Assembly: GCF_032854445.1 (NCBI RefSeq) | Contig: NC_088304.1 | Span: 5,890,001 to 5,954,000 of the forward strand | DNA from: Liolophura sinensis | Taxonomy: Eukaryota; Mollusca; Polyplacophora; Chitonida; Chitonidae | Length of the DNA: 64,000 bases | Direction of reading: 5' to 3' | Shown here: one piece after another, positions 23,206-36,000 of the stretch | How positions within the stretch are numbered: position 1 is the first letter of the stretch | Layout: each line of letters opens with the position of its first letter | Made by a program: the position numbers and the translations under genes | The notes under the pieces: model-generated | Databases searched by the model: none | Told to the model about the DNA's origin: nothing | Seen by the model: the letters and a program-made list of their open reading frames with translations, nothing else

Positions 23206-24935
23206 ATTTTGTACAGAAATCATGACTAACGCCAAGGTCACTGATGAGGTGGAATATGGTTTACATATTGTTTATTTGTTTAATACTTCATTGATTTGCT
23301 TTCTTTTTTTGACCAACATATACATTGGGGGCAAAATGTCAACCTTGGCTGATAATGCACTGTGTAACAAGCACTCTATGTGCTGTCATGGAGCTTGCAA
23401 TTGCCCTTGATAAGAGAAGCATGACACTTATTGCCACCACAACACGGAGAAGGCAACACCAGGGAAAACTTGAAAATTCCATCTACATATAACGGTTTTG
23501 AGCCCAATAATGGTTTTTGGCCACCATCTGCAATCATACAGGTTTATGAAACACTAACACAAACAACTGCTGAAACTTGATAAATAATATGATCCATGTT
23601 TATTTATAAACAAATGGTCAATTTAGCATCAGAAAGTCCAAGTGGGATTTCTGCATTATTGTACATGTATGTATAGAGCAGGAGTCTTTACTATAAGACT
23701 GGATGTTTATATGCCGTCTTGGTTATTTAGACCAAGCTCATATCCGTACTAAATACTTAAGTCTTGTAAAACCTGGCAATTATGACTTAACAGGCCATGC
23801 AATCACAACACTGATAGTAAGTAACCACAGGCAATTTCATGTTTTCACATGTACCAGTAAAATGTATAAACATTTTCACACGTTCTGTAACTTATGGGGG
23901 AGACGGCACATTTCGTAATCCCATGTGGTGGCGCTAGTGTGAAAAAGGACTTTGAGTCATTATTACATAAAAAACTGATTATATTTGTAACTTCTACAAT
24001 ATAACAATGTACCGGTACATACTATTTTAAAATAGAAGGAGGGTAACTCTAAATATTGAAATCTATATTTCCCCTACTATTATGTTTGCGCCATCATCAG
24101 GAAATGCAAATAGTAAAGAATACATAGGCTTGTACAGATGTAGTTGTGTAGGTATAAAATGCATGCAGGTAATTAAGACAGCACCATTGAGTTAAACATA
24201 CATGTAGTAGACGACATATATATTGATAATATGACGTCAACGTTCTGAGTTACTTCCCCTCTATTTTATGCAAAACTAATCTGTGGAACCACTGGACATA
24301 TTAATTTCTACTGTAACTTTCTGTCTTTAATGCAGACCCTATGTGCCTTTTTGGCTTGTGCTTTACAATTTGCTACAGATAAAGTACAGTTGAATCTGAG
24401 GGATGTGCAGCTAAGGTCTACTTCAACGTGACATTATGATAAGCTGGGAAAGGCACGCTTGACATAAATATAATGGCATCTACAGTCCTGCCTTGCATTT
24501 GCCAGGCCACCATTCTTCTGTTTATAAGAGTTACACATTTCCAATGGCATGTAACACCTGTATGCATGTGCACAAGTTTCACCAAAAGCATACTTTTGAT
24601 CAGCTTAAAACTCCCGAAAAAAAATGCAAATATAAATTTATGTTCATTGTGGCATAAAGCCATAATAAATCATTCATTCAATGTTTGAAACTGTTACACA
24701 ATACATCCTGTAAACGGTCCTACTGAGCCATTCTTTTGTAAGCTTCAATAAGTACCGTAGTTTTCATATACAGTGTTAATGGTGATTTTTATACAGCTTC
24801 GTTCTCACCTGATTTGGTGTGAACAGATCCTAATTTAAGCACACACCAAATTACAGGCATTGTGCATCGTACATTTACAAAACTGTATTTTGCCTTAAAA
24901 ATTCGACATAAAAATGTATTTTCACAAGCAATTAT

Positions 24936-25015
24936 TTATTTATTTTATTTGTTTGGTGTTTTATGTCATACTCAAGAATATTTCTCTTATATGACGGCAG
25001 CCAGCATTATATGAT
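24936..25015 (-). mobile_element. SINE family A tail fragment
   Basis: TTTATTTTATTTGTTTGGTG, TACTCAAGAATATTTC and GGCAGCCAGCATTAT in family order. It stops abruptly and is followed within about 30 bp by a family C repeat. Confidence 0.7.
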
Positions 25016-25039
25016 ATGATTATGGCCCAGAGACACACG

Positions 25040-25230
25040 CAATTAAATAAAGATCATATAGTATTACTTTCAGTGCTGAAATGTATATTTGTCCTGGAGG
25101 ACACGATCCTACCTTCCACACAAGCCTCAAACCACATTTATAACGTGAAAAGATTTATAACACAACATAATTAGGCGAAATGAGTGACCTGCCGATGGAC
25201 AAAACTTTCTGACAGACACAGTACAGTGTA
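25040..25230 (+). repeat. Dispersed repeat, family C
   Basis: Contains AGTATTACTTTCAGTGCTG, GATCCTACCTTCCACAC, CCTCAAACCACATT and GCGAAATGAGTGACCTGCCG in family order. Confidence 0.6.
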
Positions 25231-25597
25231 ATCTATAGCAGTAGGGTCACACATAACGACATAAATACAAACGCATCAGCACTACCTACAAACTACTCCC
25301 ACATATGTAACAATTATATAAAGCTCTAAATATTTGGATATGGTGGCTTATTCCATTTTTAATGCCTATAGAGGCGGTTATGTTCATAAATAAACGGAAT
25401 GTACAACAAAAATAAAGCTAACAATGTAAATTATTCATAGGGACATGAATGTGTCTTTGCACACAAAATCTGGACACAAAACACTTTAGATTTCTCATTT
25501 GCTTGTTTTCATTTCTCATGGAAGTGAATTCTTATGGACCATCAAGGAATTTTGATCATACCTTTGCACGATTACACCTCTGTTTGTTGGAAACTTT

Positions 25598-26855
25598 ACA
25601 TCTGGGCTCGTATTTATCAAGCAACTTAAGACTTGAGTCTTAAATTTCCAGTCCTTAAAAGGCCTAACTGAGAAGAGGAAGAACTTCAAATACATTTGCT
25701 CTGAATCAGTATTCACATTTCAATCTTTCCAGAGCAAAGAATTTTATTTGTAGCTCTGCTTGAATTTTTCACTTGAGTCTTAAAGTGAAAGACAGCACCT
25801 GACTAATGTTTATCTCCACTCGCTGAAAGACAACCACTGAAAGTATCTTAAATCGGCATTAAATATTTTTTTTAGATTTTTTTCAACCGAGTAAAAGTTT
25901 ATTGAAACTTCGTCTTAACACAGCTTCAGCACATCTCCAATACTGAGAACAAGGTTACCCGGTACTTCACGTTTACTCTAGCTCTCCTAACATCCATGGT
26001 AGCCTACGGCAGATAAAAATTATCAAATTTCGCGATGAAAGCCCAAGTGATAAATATAGTATCTCGGAAACTGGACAAGATGGAAGAATATTGCTTCCAC
26101 TGCTTGAACTGTTGATACTGTAGGCCTACTATATCATTTACAAGGAACAGCAGTGACCCTGTTTTAATATAGCCAAGCTGCAGATAAAAGGCCGGCATAC
26201 AGGTATTCCTGGTTCAGGTCGTAGCCTCTGGTTGTGCTGGTACTAGTGATTTTTAACCCCTATTAGAATGTTTACAAAATTACAGTAGGATTGTTGTACA
26301 GTTAGATTCATGCTCAATACTGAAACAAATGGAAATAAATCCAAGCTCCACTGAGGCTGATCCCAGCATTTGACCGTCGCTGGAGTTTATGCTTCAATTT
26401 TGTAGTTGTGGCTCCCAAGATAAAAGCAGTGCTGACCTAGTTGAATATTACATGGCTTGTAAATCAACTGATTACACGTCTGTGCTGGTCCATAAACGAT
26501 AGGCCTACAGATGTAACTAAATCGTTGTAAACGATCTCAAAATAATGTCTTATGCAGTAGTTCTGTGTTATCGTGTGTCACTTCATGGAGTGAATGGGTA
26601 AAGGCTACTTCACAGCTTAGGCCGCACAATCTGATAGCAACATATTTGAATGGATAAAATTCTCAATATGGCTACCTCGACTCACACCAGCCATTTGTGC
26701 AGTATTGTCATTTTGATCTACATGTTATTCGGTGAAATCTCATTAAAATAATAAAGTGTGATACTTTTTGAAAAGCTTGAGTATCCTGTTCTCAACTGAA
26801 ATATGTTTTAGCCAGGTGCTGTCTGGTCCTTTATGATGTTTGGTAAATATGGGCC
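25598..26855. mobile_element. Putative non-autonomous DNA transposon (~1.25 kb)
   Basis: Left end GGGCTCGTATTTATCAAGCA; right end, read inverted, GGGCCCATATTTACCAAACA. Inside, GACAGCACCTGACTAA near 25790 is matched inverted by TTTAGCCAGGTGCTGTC near 26810. No transposase frame is visible between them. Target-site duplications were not resolved. Confidence 0.4.
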
Positions 26856-27061
26856 CTGGTCTGATGTAGCAGAGAGAAGACTATCGCGTAAGCAGCCAAC
26901 CATACTACACCAGCTATTGATGTAATCGTATTTCAAGAGACTGTAATAAATCCAGTACTAACAGAGGCTATCACACAGATTTTGGGCAAAAAATCAATCT
27001 GCACAAATCCAATCAAATTTTACTATTATTTTAGAACAGCCCAAATTATCAAATTTCATAA

Positions 27062-27190
27062 AATATTTATTTATTTATTTGATTGGTGTTTTACTTATAC
27101 AACAGTGGTCAGCATTACGGTGAGAGGTAACTCAGCAGAGGCCGAGGTAAACCCATCTGCAGATTGCTGGCAGACGTTCTCACAAACATT
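27062..27190 (-). mobile_element. SINE family A, internally deleted
   Basis: TTTATTTATTTGATTGGTGTTTTAC runs directly into CTTATACAACAGTGGTCAGC, lacking the usual TACTCAAGAATATTTC; ends near TGGCAGACGTTCTCAC. Confidence 0.7.
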
Positions 27191-28009
27191 TTCATAAAAT
27201 ACTAGCCTCAGCTGTGAAAGCGTTATCATTCAAAATCAGTGACAAACTTCACATGGCTTTTTCAAACTATAGAATCATTTTAGCACTATAATTAGAACAA
27301 GTTTGAGTCTGATATTTACTGCAAGACAATAATTTGAGGTATTCTTGGTAATACATAAAATCTGATTAGAATACAGAGTATGAATTTTCCCCCCCAAATC
27401 TGTGGCATAGCCGCTTTAGCACCCAGTCCTCGGGGTGATATTACCCGGAATGTTTCGTGACCAGACAAAGCACACAAAGATGTCAATAAGTACAATAACG
27501 CCATTGATAATGTAAGTTAATTACACAAGTTATGTGGTGTTAATAGACAAACATAATACACAACTGGCCTACTTATTAGATATCACACAAATGTTTGAAG
27601 GACGTCAGTTCTGGATAAGACATTTCAGTTTTCCTCCATTATCAGACGTGGATATTCCTCAGGCGGTAATAGAAGCAGCTTTCCACTACTTACACTAGCT
27701 CTAATGGCGGGCTGCTGGATTTACGGGGTGGATATCTGAGGTCAAATGCTAGTGTGGACTTCACTACATAGAAAATTCATTACATTAGAGTCCTTACCAA
27801 GATTCCAAGGTCCATGTACATGCTTTATGAATGGCGAAATCTGCCAGCAAAAATCTGATGTCACCTCACTGGTCCTTGTATCGTCCGAAATGTTTTGTAT
27901 TTTACTAAAATGAAAAAAATTCATCCTATTTTATGCTGGACAGTGTGTTTAATGGTTCTTCATCTGACTTCGCGTTAGTGTTTTCCTTGCCTTTAAAATG
28001 CAAATAAAA

Positions 28010-28185
28010 ATCATAAAGTATTACTTTTAGTCCTTGAACTTACAATTTTACAGTAGTACATCATTCTAACTTAAAAAAATAAGTAAAATAAAAAACTTTT
28101 CAGAGCAATAAAATTCTCAAAATCCGGGAAAATGAATAACTCTGTCATTGATGAAATTTTAGGAGAAATACAGTAAGTCAAATAT
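28010..28185 (+). repeat. Dispersed repeat, family C
   Basis: TCATAAAGTATTACTTTTAG, AATTCTCAAAATCCGGGAAAA and GATGAAATTTTAGGAG follow family order, with a diverged middle. Confidence 0.5.
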
Positions 28186-29599
28186 AGAACAATAAGCATA
28201 CATTGTACAAGCTGGGCTCAAATGCTTAGGATGACAAGTCGACTTACACCTGGCTTTACATATTCTTAATCTATTGGTTGAGATCTGATAAACACGACCT
28301 AAGGTATGTAATCGGGCATTGTTAAAGTCTTCCCATTAAAATACTATGAGAGTTTTATACTTAAAACATGAGGTAAAATTAATATACAGGAAACTAATTA
28401 CAAAGGGTAAAAGAATGACTGCAAACAGAGACAGTATGAGTAAGACGAAACAGTGCGTTAATCAATGAACATGTAAGTAAAATGAGCACAAGCATCATTA
28501 AAATTTGATGATAACAGGATGATATTAAATGAGGTATGTTTCTGACAAGCGACATTTGATTTTCATTAGTGAGGAATCTTTTAAAAAATACAATTATATA
28601 CTGCCAGCATTTGCACTACCTAAAATTATTTCAGCCATTCATCTGCAATGCGAATATCTAACAGTGGGATAAAATCAGTTATATTAAATTCAATTGAAAT
28701 GGCATTAAAAACTTGCCAAAATTCTTCCCAGCTTCCATGGCAACAGATACCACAACAGATACCACAAACACCACCAGGTACACCACAAACAAAATCAACA
28801 ACAGCAGGATTTGAACTTGCATCATTGCATATTTAAATTGGTGAGAGGGTTGCATGTGACAAATATCAACACCAGGGACTGTTTAACCAGATGAGGTAAC
28901 ACTGTTTTTTGGATTGAAATCAGATCAAAAGGCTGTAAAATTCAGCTGAGACTGCTAGTATTTTTCTAACCTCTAGAAGCCAACACACCTCTCGTGCGTC
29001 ACACAGGTGGAAATTACCACCACGAATACGTATACTATCAGCCATGAGCAACAACAATAACTGTATAAAAGTCCACACACATGGACAGTTACAACCAGAA
29101 ATCTGTCAGCACATAAAGTAGATATGCTAAAATATACCATTTCTCCAACATGGAATAAAAAAAATATCTAGTCAGGCAAACTACTTGGAAATGTAAGAAG
29201 GCATATAGATATATAAATATATAACATTGCATATCACAGTATATATGTTCTTGGGCAAACAAGATTTCAAGCTTGGGAGATAACTATGGCATGTGGTTAG
29301 GCCATCCTTAGAATTCTTGGGGTAAGTTGGGTGGGAATTCTTTAAAGAGATAGAGATTTTTAAACAATTAGAATTAAGAGAAATATATGGATATATATAC
29401 ATATATATAAAGAAATCCCAGCGAAAGTCCACTACAAACTTTAATATAGTAGGCTTAGGCCCTTTTTGTTGCAGGGTTGATCGAGTTATCCTCAACAAAT
29501 ATAATTTTTAATGATCGCCTTGCGTGGAACCAGGTGGAACGCAACAACACAGGTAAAATCCCAAATGGCAAATCTGTTTTGTGTTATGATGTTATCAAT

Positions 29600-29742
29600 G
29601 AAAACAGTTAAGTTCCTTAGTTAAGCTTCCTTAGCACTAAGTCACCCTTAGCTAAGTGCAGTTTAAATCTCTACAACATACGTTGTCATGGTAGTTAAGG
29701 GCTTACTTAGCTAAGTGAGCTTCATGAAACTGGTCCTGGGGC
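29600..29742. mobile_element. Small element with CATGAA ends
   Basis: Inverted relation to the element at 11928: TTGTCATGGTAGTTAAGG and GAGCTTCATGAAACTGG at its right end, AGTTAAGCTTCCTTAGC at its left. It is rich in CTTAG/CTAAG palindromes. Confidence 0.4.
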
Positions 29743-29892
29743 AATGATCTAACTACACATACATCTAGCGTGTAGACAACGACAAATAGTAGCTAATAAC
29801 AGCAGGTCTGGCTCCACTATGTGTACATGCATACCATGTATCATGGTATTACATACCAGCTGGGTATGTATTAACATGCACCTACAGTGTTA

Positions 29893-30900
29893 CAAAGGTA
29901 TTACATACCAGCTGGGTATGTATTAACATGCACCTACAGTGTTACAAAGGTATTACATACCAGCTGGGTATGTATTAACATGCACCTACAGTGTTACAAA
30001 GGTATTACATACCAGCTGGGTATGTATTAACATGCACCTACAGTGTTACAAAGGTATTACATACCAGCTGGGATGTATAAACGCCTAGCCTACTGTGGTA
30101 CCCAGGTATTTTGTAACAGCTGGGATGTATAAACGCGTAACCTACTGTGGTACCCAGGTATTTCTTAACAGCTAGGATGTATAAACACGTAGTCTACTGT
30201 GGTACCCATGTATAACATAACAGCTGGGATGTATAAATGCGTAGCCTACTGTGGTACCCAGGTATAACGTAACAGCTGGGATGTATAAACGCCTAGCCTA
30301 CTGTGGTACCAAGGTATAATGTAACAGCTGGGATGTATAAACGCCTAGCCTACTGTGGTACCCAGGTATAACGTAATTGCTGGGATGTATAAATGTGTAG
30401 CCTACTGTGGTACCCAGGTTTAACATAACAGCTGGGATGTATAAACGCGTAGCCTACTGTGGTACCCAGGTATAACGTAACAGCTGGGATGTATAAACGC
30501 GTAGCGTACTGTGGTACCCAGGTATAAGATAACAGCTGGGATGTATAAATGTGTAGCCTACTGTGGTACCCAGGTATAACGTAACAGCTGGGATGTATAA
30601 ACATGTAGCCTACTGTGGTACCGAGGTATAACGTAACAGCTGGGATGTATAAAGGTGTAGCCTACTTTGGTACCCAGGTACAATGTAACAGCAGGGATGT
30701 ATAAACGCGTAGCCTACTTTGGTACCCAGGTACAACGTAACAGCTGGGATGTATAAAGGCGTAGCCTACTGTGGAACCCAGGTATAACGTAACAGCTGGG
30801 ATGTATAAACACATAGTCTACTGTGGTACCCCAGGTATAACGTAACAGCTGGAATGTTTAAACGCGTAGCCTACTGTGGTACCGAGGCATTACGTACCAG
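29893..30900. repeat. 52-bp minisatellite with two subfamilies
   Basis: About 19 tandem copies of a 52-bp unit. The first four or so copies carry CCAGCTGGGTATGTATTAAC and CACCTACAGTGTTACAA; the remainder carry CAGCTGGGATGTATAAACGC and CCTACTGTGGTACCCAGG. Both share the CAGCTGGG core and 52-bp period, so one arose from the other. As 52 is not a multiple of three, any frame rotates between units. Confidence 0.95.
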
Positions 30901-33033
30901 TTGGGAGTATAGGCATGCAGAATCTTAACACAGAGTCAGGTGTGTAGTGTTATAATTCCCAGCACTTAAATGTACATGTAGTCATACAGTGAGAGGTGTA
31001 ACATTTACTTACATGTAAAGTAAACTCACAGATTCAATGTTTAGCAAGAGCCAGCGATTGCAAATAAAAGCAAAAAAATAATGAAAGGTCAAATTCTTCA
31101 GGCTTTGTTTTATTATCTATGATTTTGCATTTCTGGCCCCGCAATCACAAAGCGATCTTAGACTGAAGTCAAAATTGAAATCACTTTAAAATTGTTATTT
31201 CCTACTTAGCGAGGTCAACATATTGCCTGACAACGTAAATTGTGGGTAAGTTATGGGAAATCGAATTTCAGCTATAATAATGGAAAGGAACATACCAAAT
31301 ATAATGACTGAAATTTTGACACTGGGAGTGTAGCCAATCGTACAATGCACTAGATGACCTAAAGATTTGACCACAAAAGAGCAGGTTTGGAGGCAAACAA
31401 ATGTCAAAAGATATTACTTTTGGTGCTCACATTTACATTTTCCCTGTAGGACATCCTCCCACCTTCCAAACACCTCTCAAGGCATCTTTCTAAAATCAAT
31501 TGAACTCCTAGAATCTGGAAAAGTGAGCAACTTAGTCATGGACGACATTTTGTAGGTCGTTTAGGGAAGAATGATCACCATCTAACCTGGAGATGTTATC
31601 GGAAATATGTAAAATAGTTTTTCGCTGATTATCTTAAAAGGGTACACAACAGCACATCAAAGTGTAGCAGTAGTAGAAATCAATGGGGATTTGGGATGGG
31701 TTGGGAACTGTTACTGAGTTCCATCTCTTTTGTCATCAAAGGTAAAAACAGTCCCACTAATGAAAAATGTTAGGCAACCGTCGATATTAATATACCGATC
31801 ATCTCTCACCAGAGGCACAAATAATAACACCTTTTTCACAAATCTTGAACCTCTCAATTCTCTCCATTGTTGGAGTACTCTAAAATACTTCTTGTGAAAC
31901 ACTTTTCAGATGCTCACTTTCAAGCAAATGTGACTGAATATAGTTGCCAAAAATTTCTTACAGGCCACATGATACAATAGCACTTCTGTTACCTTTTTGT
32001 TAACGATAAAAAGAATTCATACTCCGAAGTCCAAACTCCTCTACTGTAGAGAGCTACAAGAATATTGCATAGTTTACAATGTGTGCAGACATATGGTGTA
32101 CTCAGAGCGTGCTAACAGGGAGAAACGTTTAAAAGTGTCAATAGTAACTCAAAAAAACTGACTAACATTTACACATGGTAACGTAACAACCAATAAAGCA
32201 AGGCCTACAGTCAACGCACCATAAAGCTAGGCCAGACCATTTTGTAGTGACTTATGAGAACAAATACCATTGAAACTCCTTAAATGTTACGGATTCAAAA
32301 ATGAGCTGAAAATTGCACGTGCATGCGAACAATGCAACATTTCTCTACACGGGTAAAAATAAACACCGAATTGTGATTATCAAAAACAAGCAGCAGATAA
32401 CAGTTCATAGTGCCCAAGTGACAAGTATCACCGCACCTAAAATATAATCCACAACAACACTGTATTTGGCAAAGCAGATGTAGTCATAACGCATATTGTA
32501 CGCCTGGTTTCTTCTTGTAACTTCACCAACCCAAAAGCATTCCTAATAATTCATATAAATAGATATCTTTGGTGATTAAAACTCAAGGAGACTGATCAAC
32601 TCCAGTATAAAAATATTTTTAAAAATCTTCAGAAGGCTTCACACCTTGAAGTCTTAAAGCAGAGATGTATAACACACACACACACACAGACTGCCCAGAA
32701 AATAACAATACCTCAGTCACGCAGGTAGCCTCAAATTCCAGCCACATCCTGTGGCGTCCCTATCAGCGATATTTTTAAAGGCTTTGTTGTCAAACCTCCA
32801 GCTGCAACAGATGCAGAAGCTTTTCACAGTAGTCCTTTTATCAGCTACTAGAGAAGTTTTCAATAAAATGGCTCTATTTGGGAGTGTTCCCTTCATGTAT
32901 GTATAATTTTTCTTCACTTTTTGCTGAAAGAATATATTCCTTGAGGGTTTGATGTTATTTATCACTGTAAAACACACCTGCTTCTTGTCAGCAATACAGG
33001 GGTGTTTAACGAGAATAAGACAGGTCTAGATGT
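30900..33033. other. Downstream flank of the PKDCC-like gene
   Basis: Includes a family C repeat (31400-31560) and a CA microsatellite near 32678. The part nearest 33034 is presumably 3' UTR of the minus-strand gene. No other coding signal was recognised. Confidence 0.45.
31400..31560 (+). repeat. Dispersed repeat, family C
   Basis: AAAAGATATTACTTTTGGTG, GGACATCCTCCCACCTTCCA, GGCATCTTTCTAAAATCA and GTGAGCAACTTAGTCATGGA follow the family order closely. Confidence 0.7.
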
Positions 33034-36000
33034 CTAATAGAGCACTTCATCCTTGGAGAAGAGCCGGGCGCACTTGTCCATGATGGCCAGAAGACGCGAG
33101 GCAGAATTGTTTATGATGGTTTCCAGTTCCTGTGCCGTCTTGTTCGCAACCTTGGCTTTTACAGAAGACAAGTCACCGGGCCACAAAAGGCCTAATACCT
33201 GAGGATACAGAAAACACTCCTCAGTATCTTATAATGTAAGTAACAGTTTATCATTATTGAGGATTGCACTATCTCGACACAGCACCAATTCTGATAACTG
33301 CTGATAACTGGTTCTCCAACCTCTCAGGATCTGAATCGGTTCTATATACAGAAAGTACCATTACCCAACAATGACAAACCTGTTACTACAAATCCACTTT
33401 CTACATTACATCTACCAACCTGACCTTTAAATTGGTTTCATTATTTTTATATTATTTCTTCACCAGCTTCTAGATGCTTTAAAAGCCATCCTGTACTACT
33501 TTCATTCTATTTGATCATGCTTTCCACAGAGGAAGTCTATGGTCATTTTCAAAGGGTGGAGAAACCGACGTCTAACACCACTGAATCAATGCGGGCCTTC
33601 CATACATTTGATTACTGTTCAATGCAATACTCAAAAATGTTTTATATAAGCAATGATACGCAGTGTATTATGAGTGAAAGAAACCAGAGTGCCATTAGTA
33701 AAGGCAATCAGTACTGTTGGTATTACGTTGTCAAGGTAATTACGTAAACCTAGCAATACGTGTGCTTTGTGAAATGGGGCCATGTCACTTTCATATCACA
33801 CTGGTGGAAGGCAAATGGTTGCCAGCAAACTTTGTGTAACACTACACCAGAGCACCATTTGAAATAATATAGACTTGTATACAACAAGAATATATAAATG
33901 TAATTCTGAACTTCCAAATCTGCTTTCAAGGAATATTTGAATAATATTTTCACGTGGGTTATGCAATGTTTTGTACAAATCTACATAATTTATTTATTTA
34001 TTTGATTGTTCTTGCCAGAATAAATTTTTTTTATTTATTACAATGTCAGTTTTACAAGTGGAGGAAAATGGGGTGCCGAGGGAAACTACTGACCTTTGGC
34101 ACGTTACTTAGGAACCTTCCCACATGTGACATACAGGTATGCTCACCACATTGGTTAGACTGCATAACTGCTTACGGGTCCTGACAAGCTGTTAATGTCA
34201 CAAAGATCACACAAACAGCGTGAGTGCGGGATACAAATTCCCTTTCCAAGGTTAGGTTTGAACCTACATCTCTTAAGCCCTAGCGACTTAAAAGTCAAGC
34301 ACTTTCATGTAAAACAGTACACTATCATCTGACATGTTCTCTAGTTTTAGATTTCCATGATCTGCATGTTGGACAGACGGGATTGTCTCTCACCTCTTGT
34401 CCGAAGGTACAGATGCGGTTGACCTTGCGGGTGCCCTCAACACACCTGAAGCATCCTAGGAGTTGAGCGACAGAGCGTGGGAATTGACAGTTGTAAAAGT
34501 AGTTGAGGATCCAGCTCATGGATAGGTTTAGGAAACCCTGGCTGGTCTCAAAGTGAACCAGGTGACCTGCGAGACAAACACAAACAGGGAAACACTTTAT
34601 ACGTAGACTGATTAATTGGCTGACTGTTCAGCTCTGAGACAGGATCAGGAAACTCTGGCTGGTCTTAAAGTGAACCAGGTGACCTGAGGGGCAAACACAC
34701 ACAGGTAAACACTTTATATGTAGACTGATTAACTGGATGACAGTTCAGCTCTGAGACAGGATCAGGAAACCCTGGCTGGTCTTAAAGTGAACCAGGTGAC
34801 CTGAGGGGCAAACACACACAGGTAAACACCTTATACGTAGACTGATAAATCTGCTGACTGTTCAGCTCTGAGACAGGATCAGGAAACCATGGCTGGTCTC
34901 AAAGTGAACCAGGTGACCTGCGAGACAAACACACACAGGTAAACACTGTATATGTAGACTGATTAATTGGATGACTGTTCAGCTCTGAGACAGGATCAGG
35001 AAACACCGGCTGGTCTTAAAGTGAACCAGGTGACCTGTGAGTCAAACACACACAGGTAAACACCTTATAAGTAGACTGATTAATTGGCTGACTGTTCAGC
35101 CCTGAGACAGGATCAGGAAACCCTGGCTGGTCTCAAAGTGAACCAGGTGACCTGAGGGGCAAACACACACAGGTAAACACTTTATATGTAGACTGATTAA
35201 CTGGATGACTGTTCAGCTCTGAGACAGGATCAGGAAATCCTGGCTGGTCTCAAAGTGAACCAGGTGACCTGAGGGGCAAACACACACAGGTAAACACCTT
35301 ATACCTAGACTGATTAATTGGCTGACTGTTCAGCCCTGAGACAGGATCAGGAAACCCTGGCTGGTCTCAAAATGAACCAGGTGACCTGAGGGGCAAACAC
35401 ACACAGGTAAACACTTTATATGTAGACTGATTAACTGGATGACTGTTCAGCTCTGAGACAGGATCAGGAAACCCTGGCTGGTCTCAAAATGAACCAGGTG
35501 ACCTGAGGGGCAAACACACACAGGTAAACACTTTATATGTAGACTGATTAACTGGATGACAGTTCAGCTCTGAGACAGGATCAGGAAATCCTGGCTGGTC
35601 TCAAAGTGAACCAGGTGACCTGAGGGGCAAACACACACAGGTAAACACCTTATACGTAGACTGATTAATTGGCTGACTGTTCAGCCCTGAGACAGGATCA
35701 AGAAACCCTGGCTGGTCTCAAAATGAACCAGGTGACCTGAGGGACAAACAGATAAACGCAGATTGATTGACTGTCCAGTTCATGGACAGTTTCGCAGTAA
35801 ACCAAGTTACCTGGGCACAAAAATGTAAATTTTATTCAGTTATTTAAACAAATTTAATCATTGTTTAATGCCATACTAAAGAATTTTCCGCTTAAATGAT
35901 GGCTGTCAGTTTTCAGACAATTTGGGACAGATTTCTGCTGTACATGGGGAATTTACTGACCAGTGTGATAATCAAGTCTGGCCAGGATGCCTGTGTTAAA

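Larger units (their letters stand above)
23206..29850. other. Long gene-poor stretch
   Basis: No convincing exon on either strand. Contains SINE A fragments (24936-25015, 27062-27190), family C repeats (25040, 28010), a putative DNA element (25598-26855), a CATGAAGC-type element (29600-29742) and a short 12-bp repeat near 28740-28805. Short open frames here have no domain-like text. Confidence 0.5.

Noticed and set aside
30350-30604. Open frame on the minus strand of the 52-bp array
   Set aside because: The repeated peptide shifts frame from unit to unit as 52 is not a multiple of three; there is no sign of selection.
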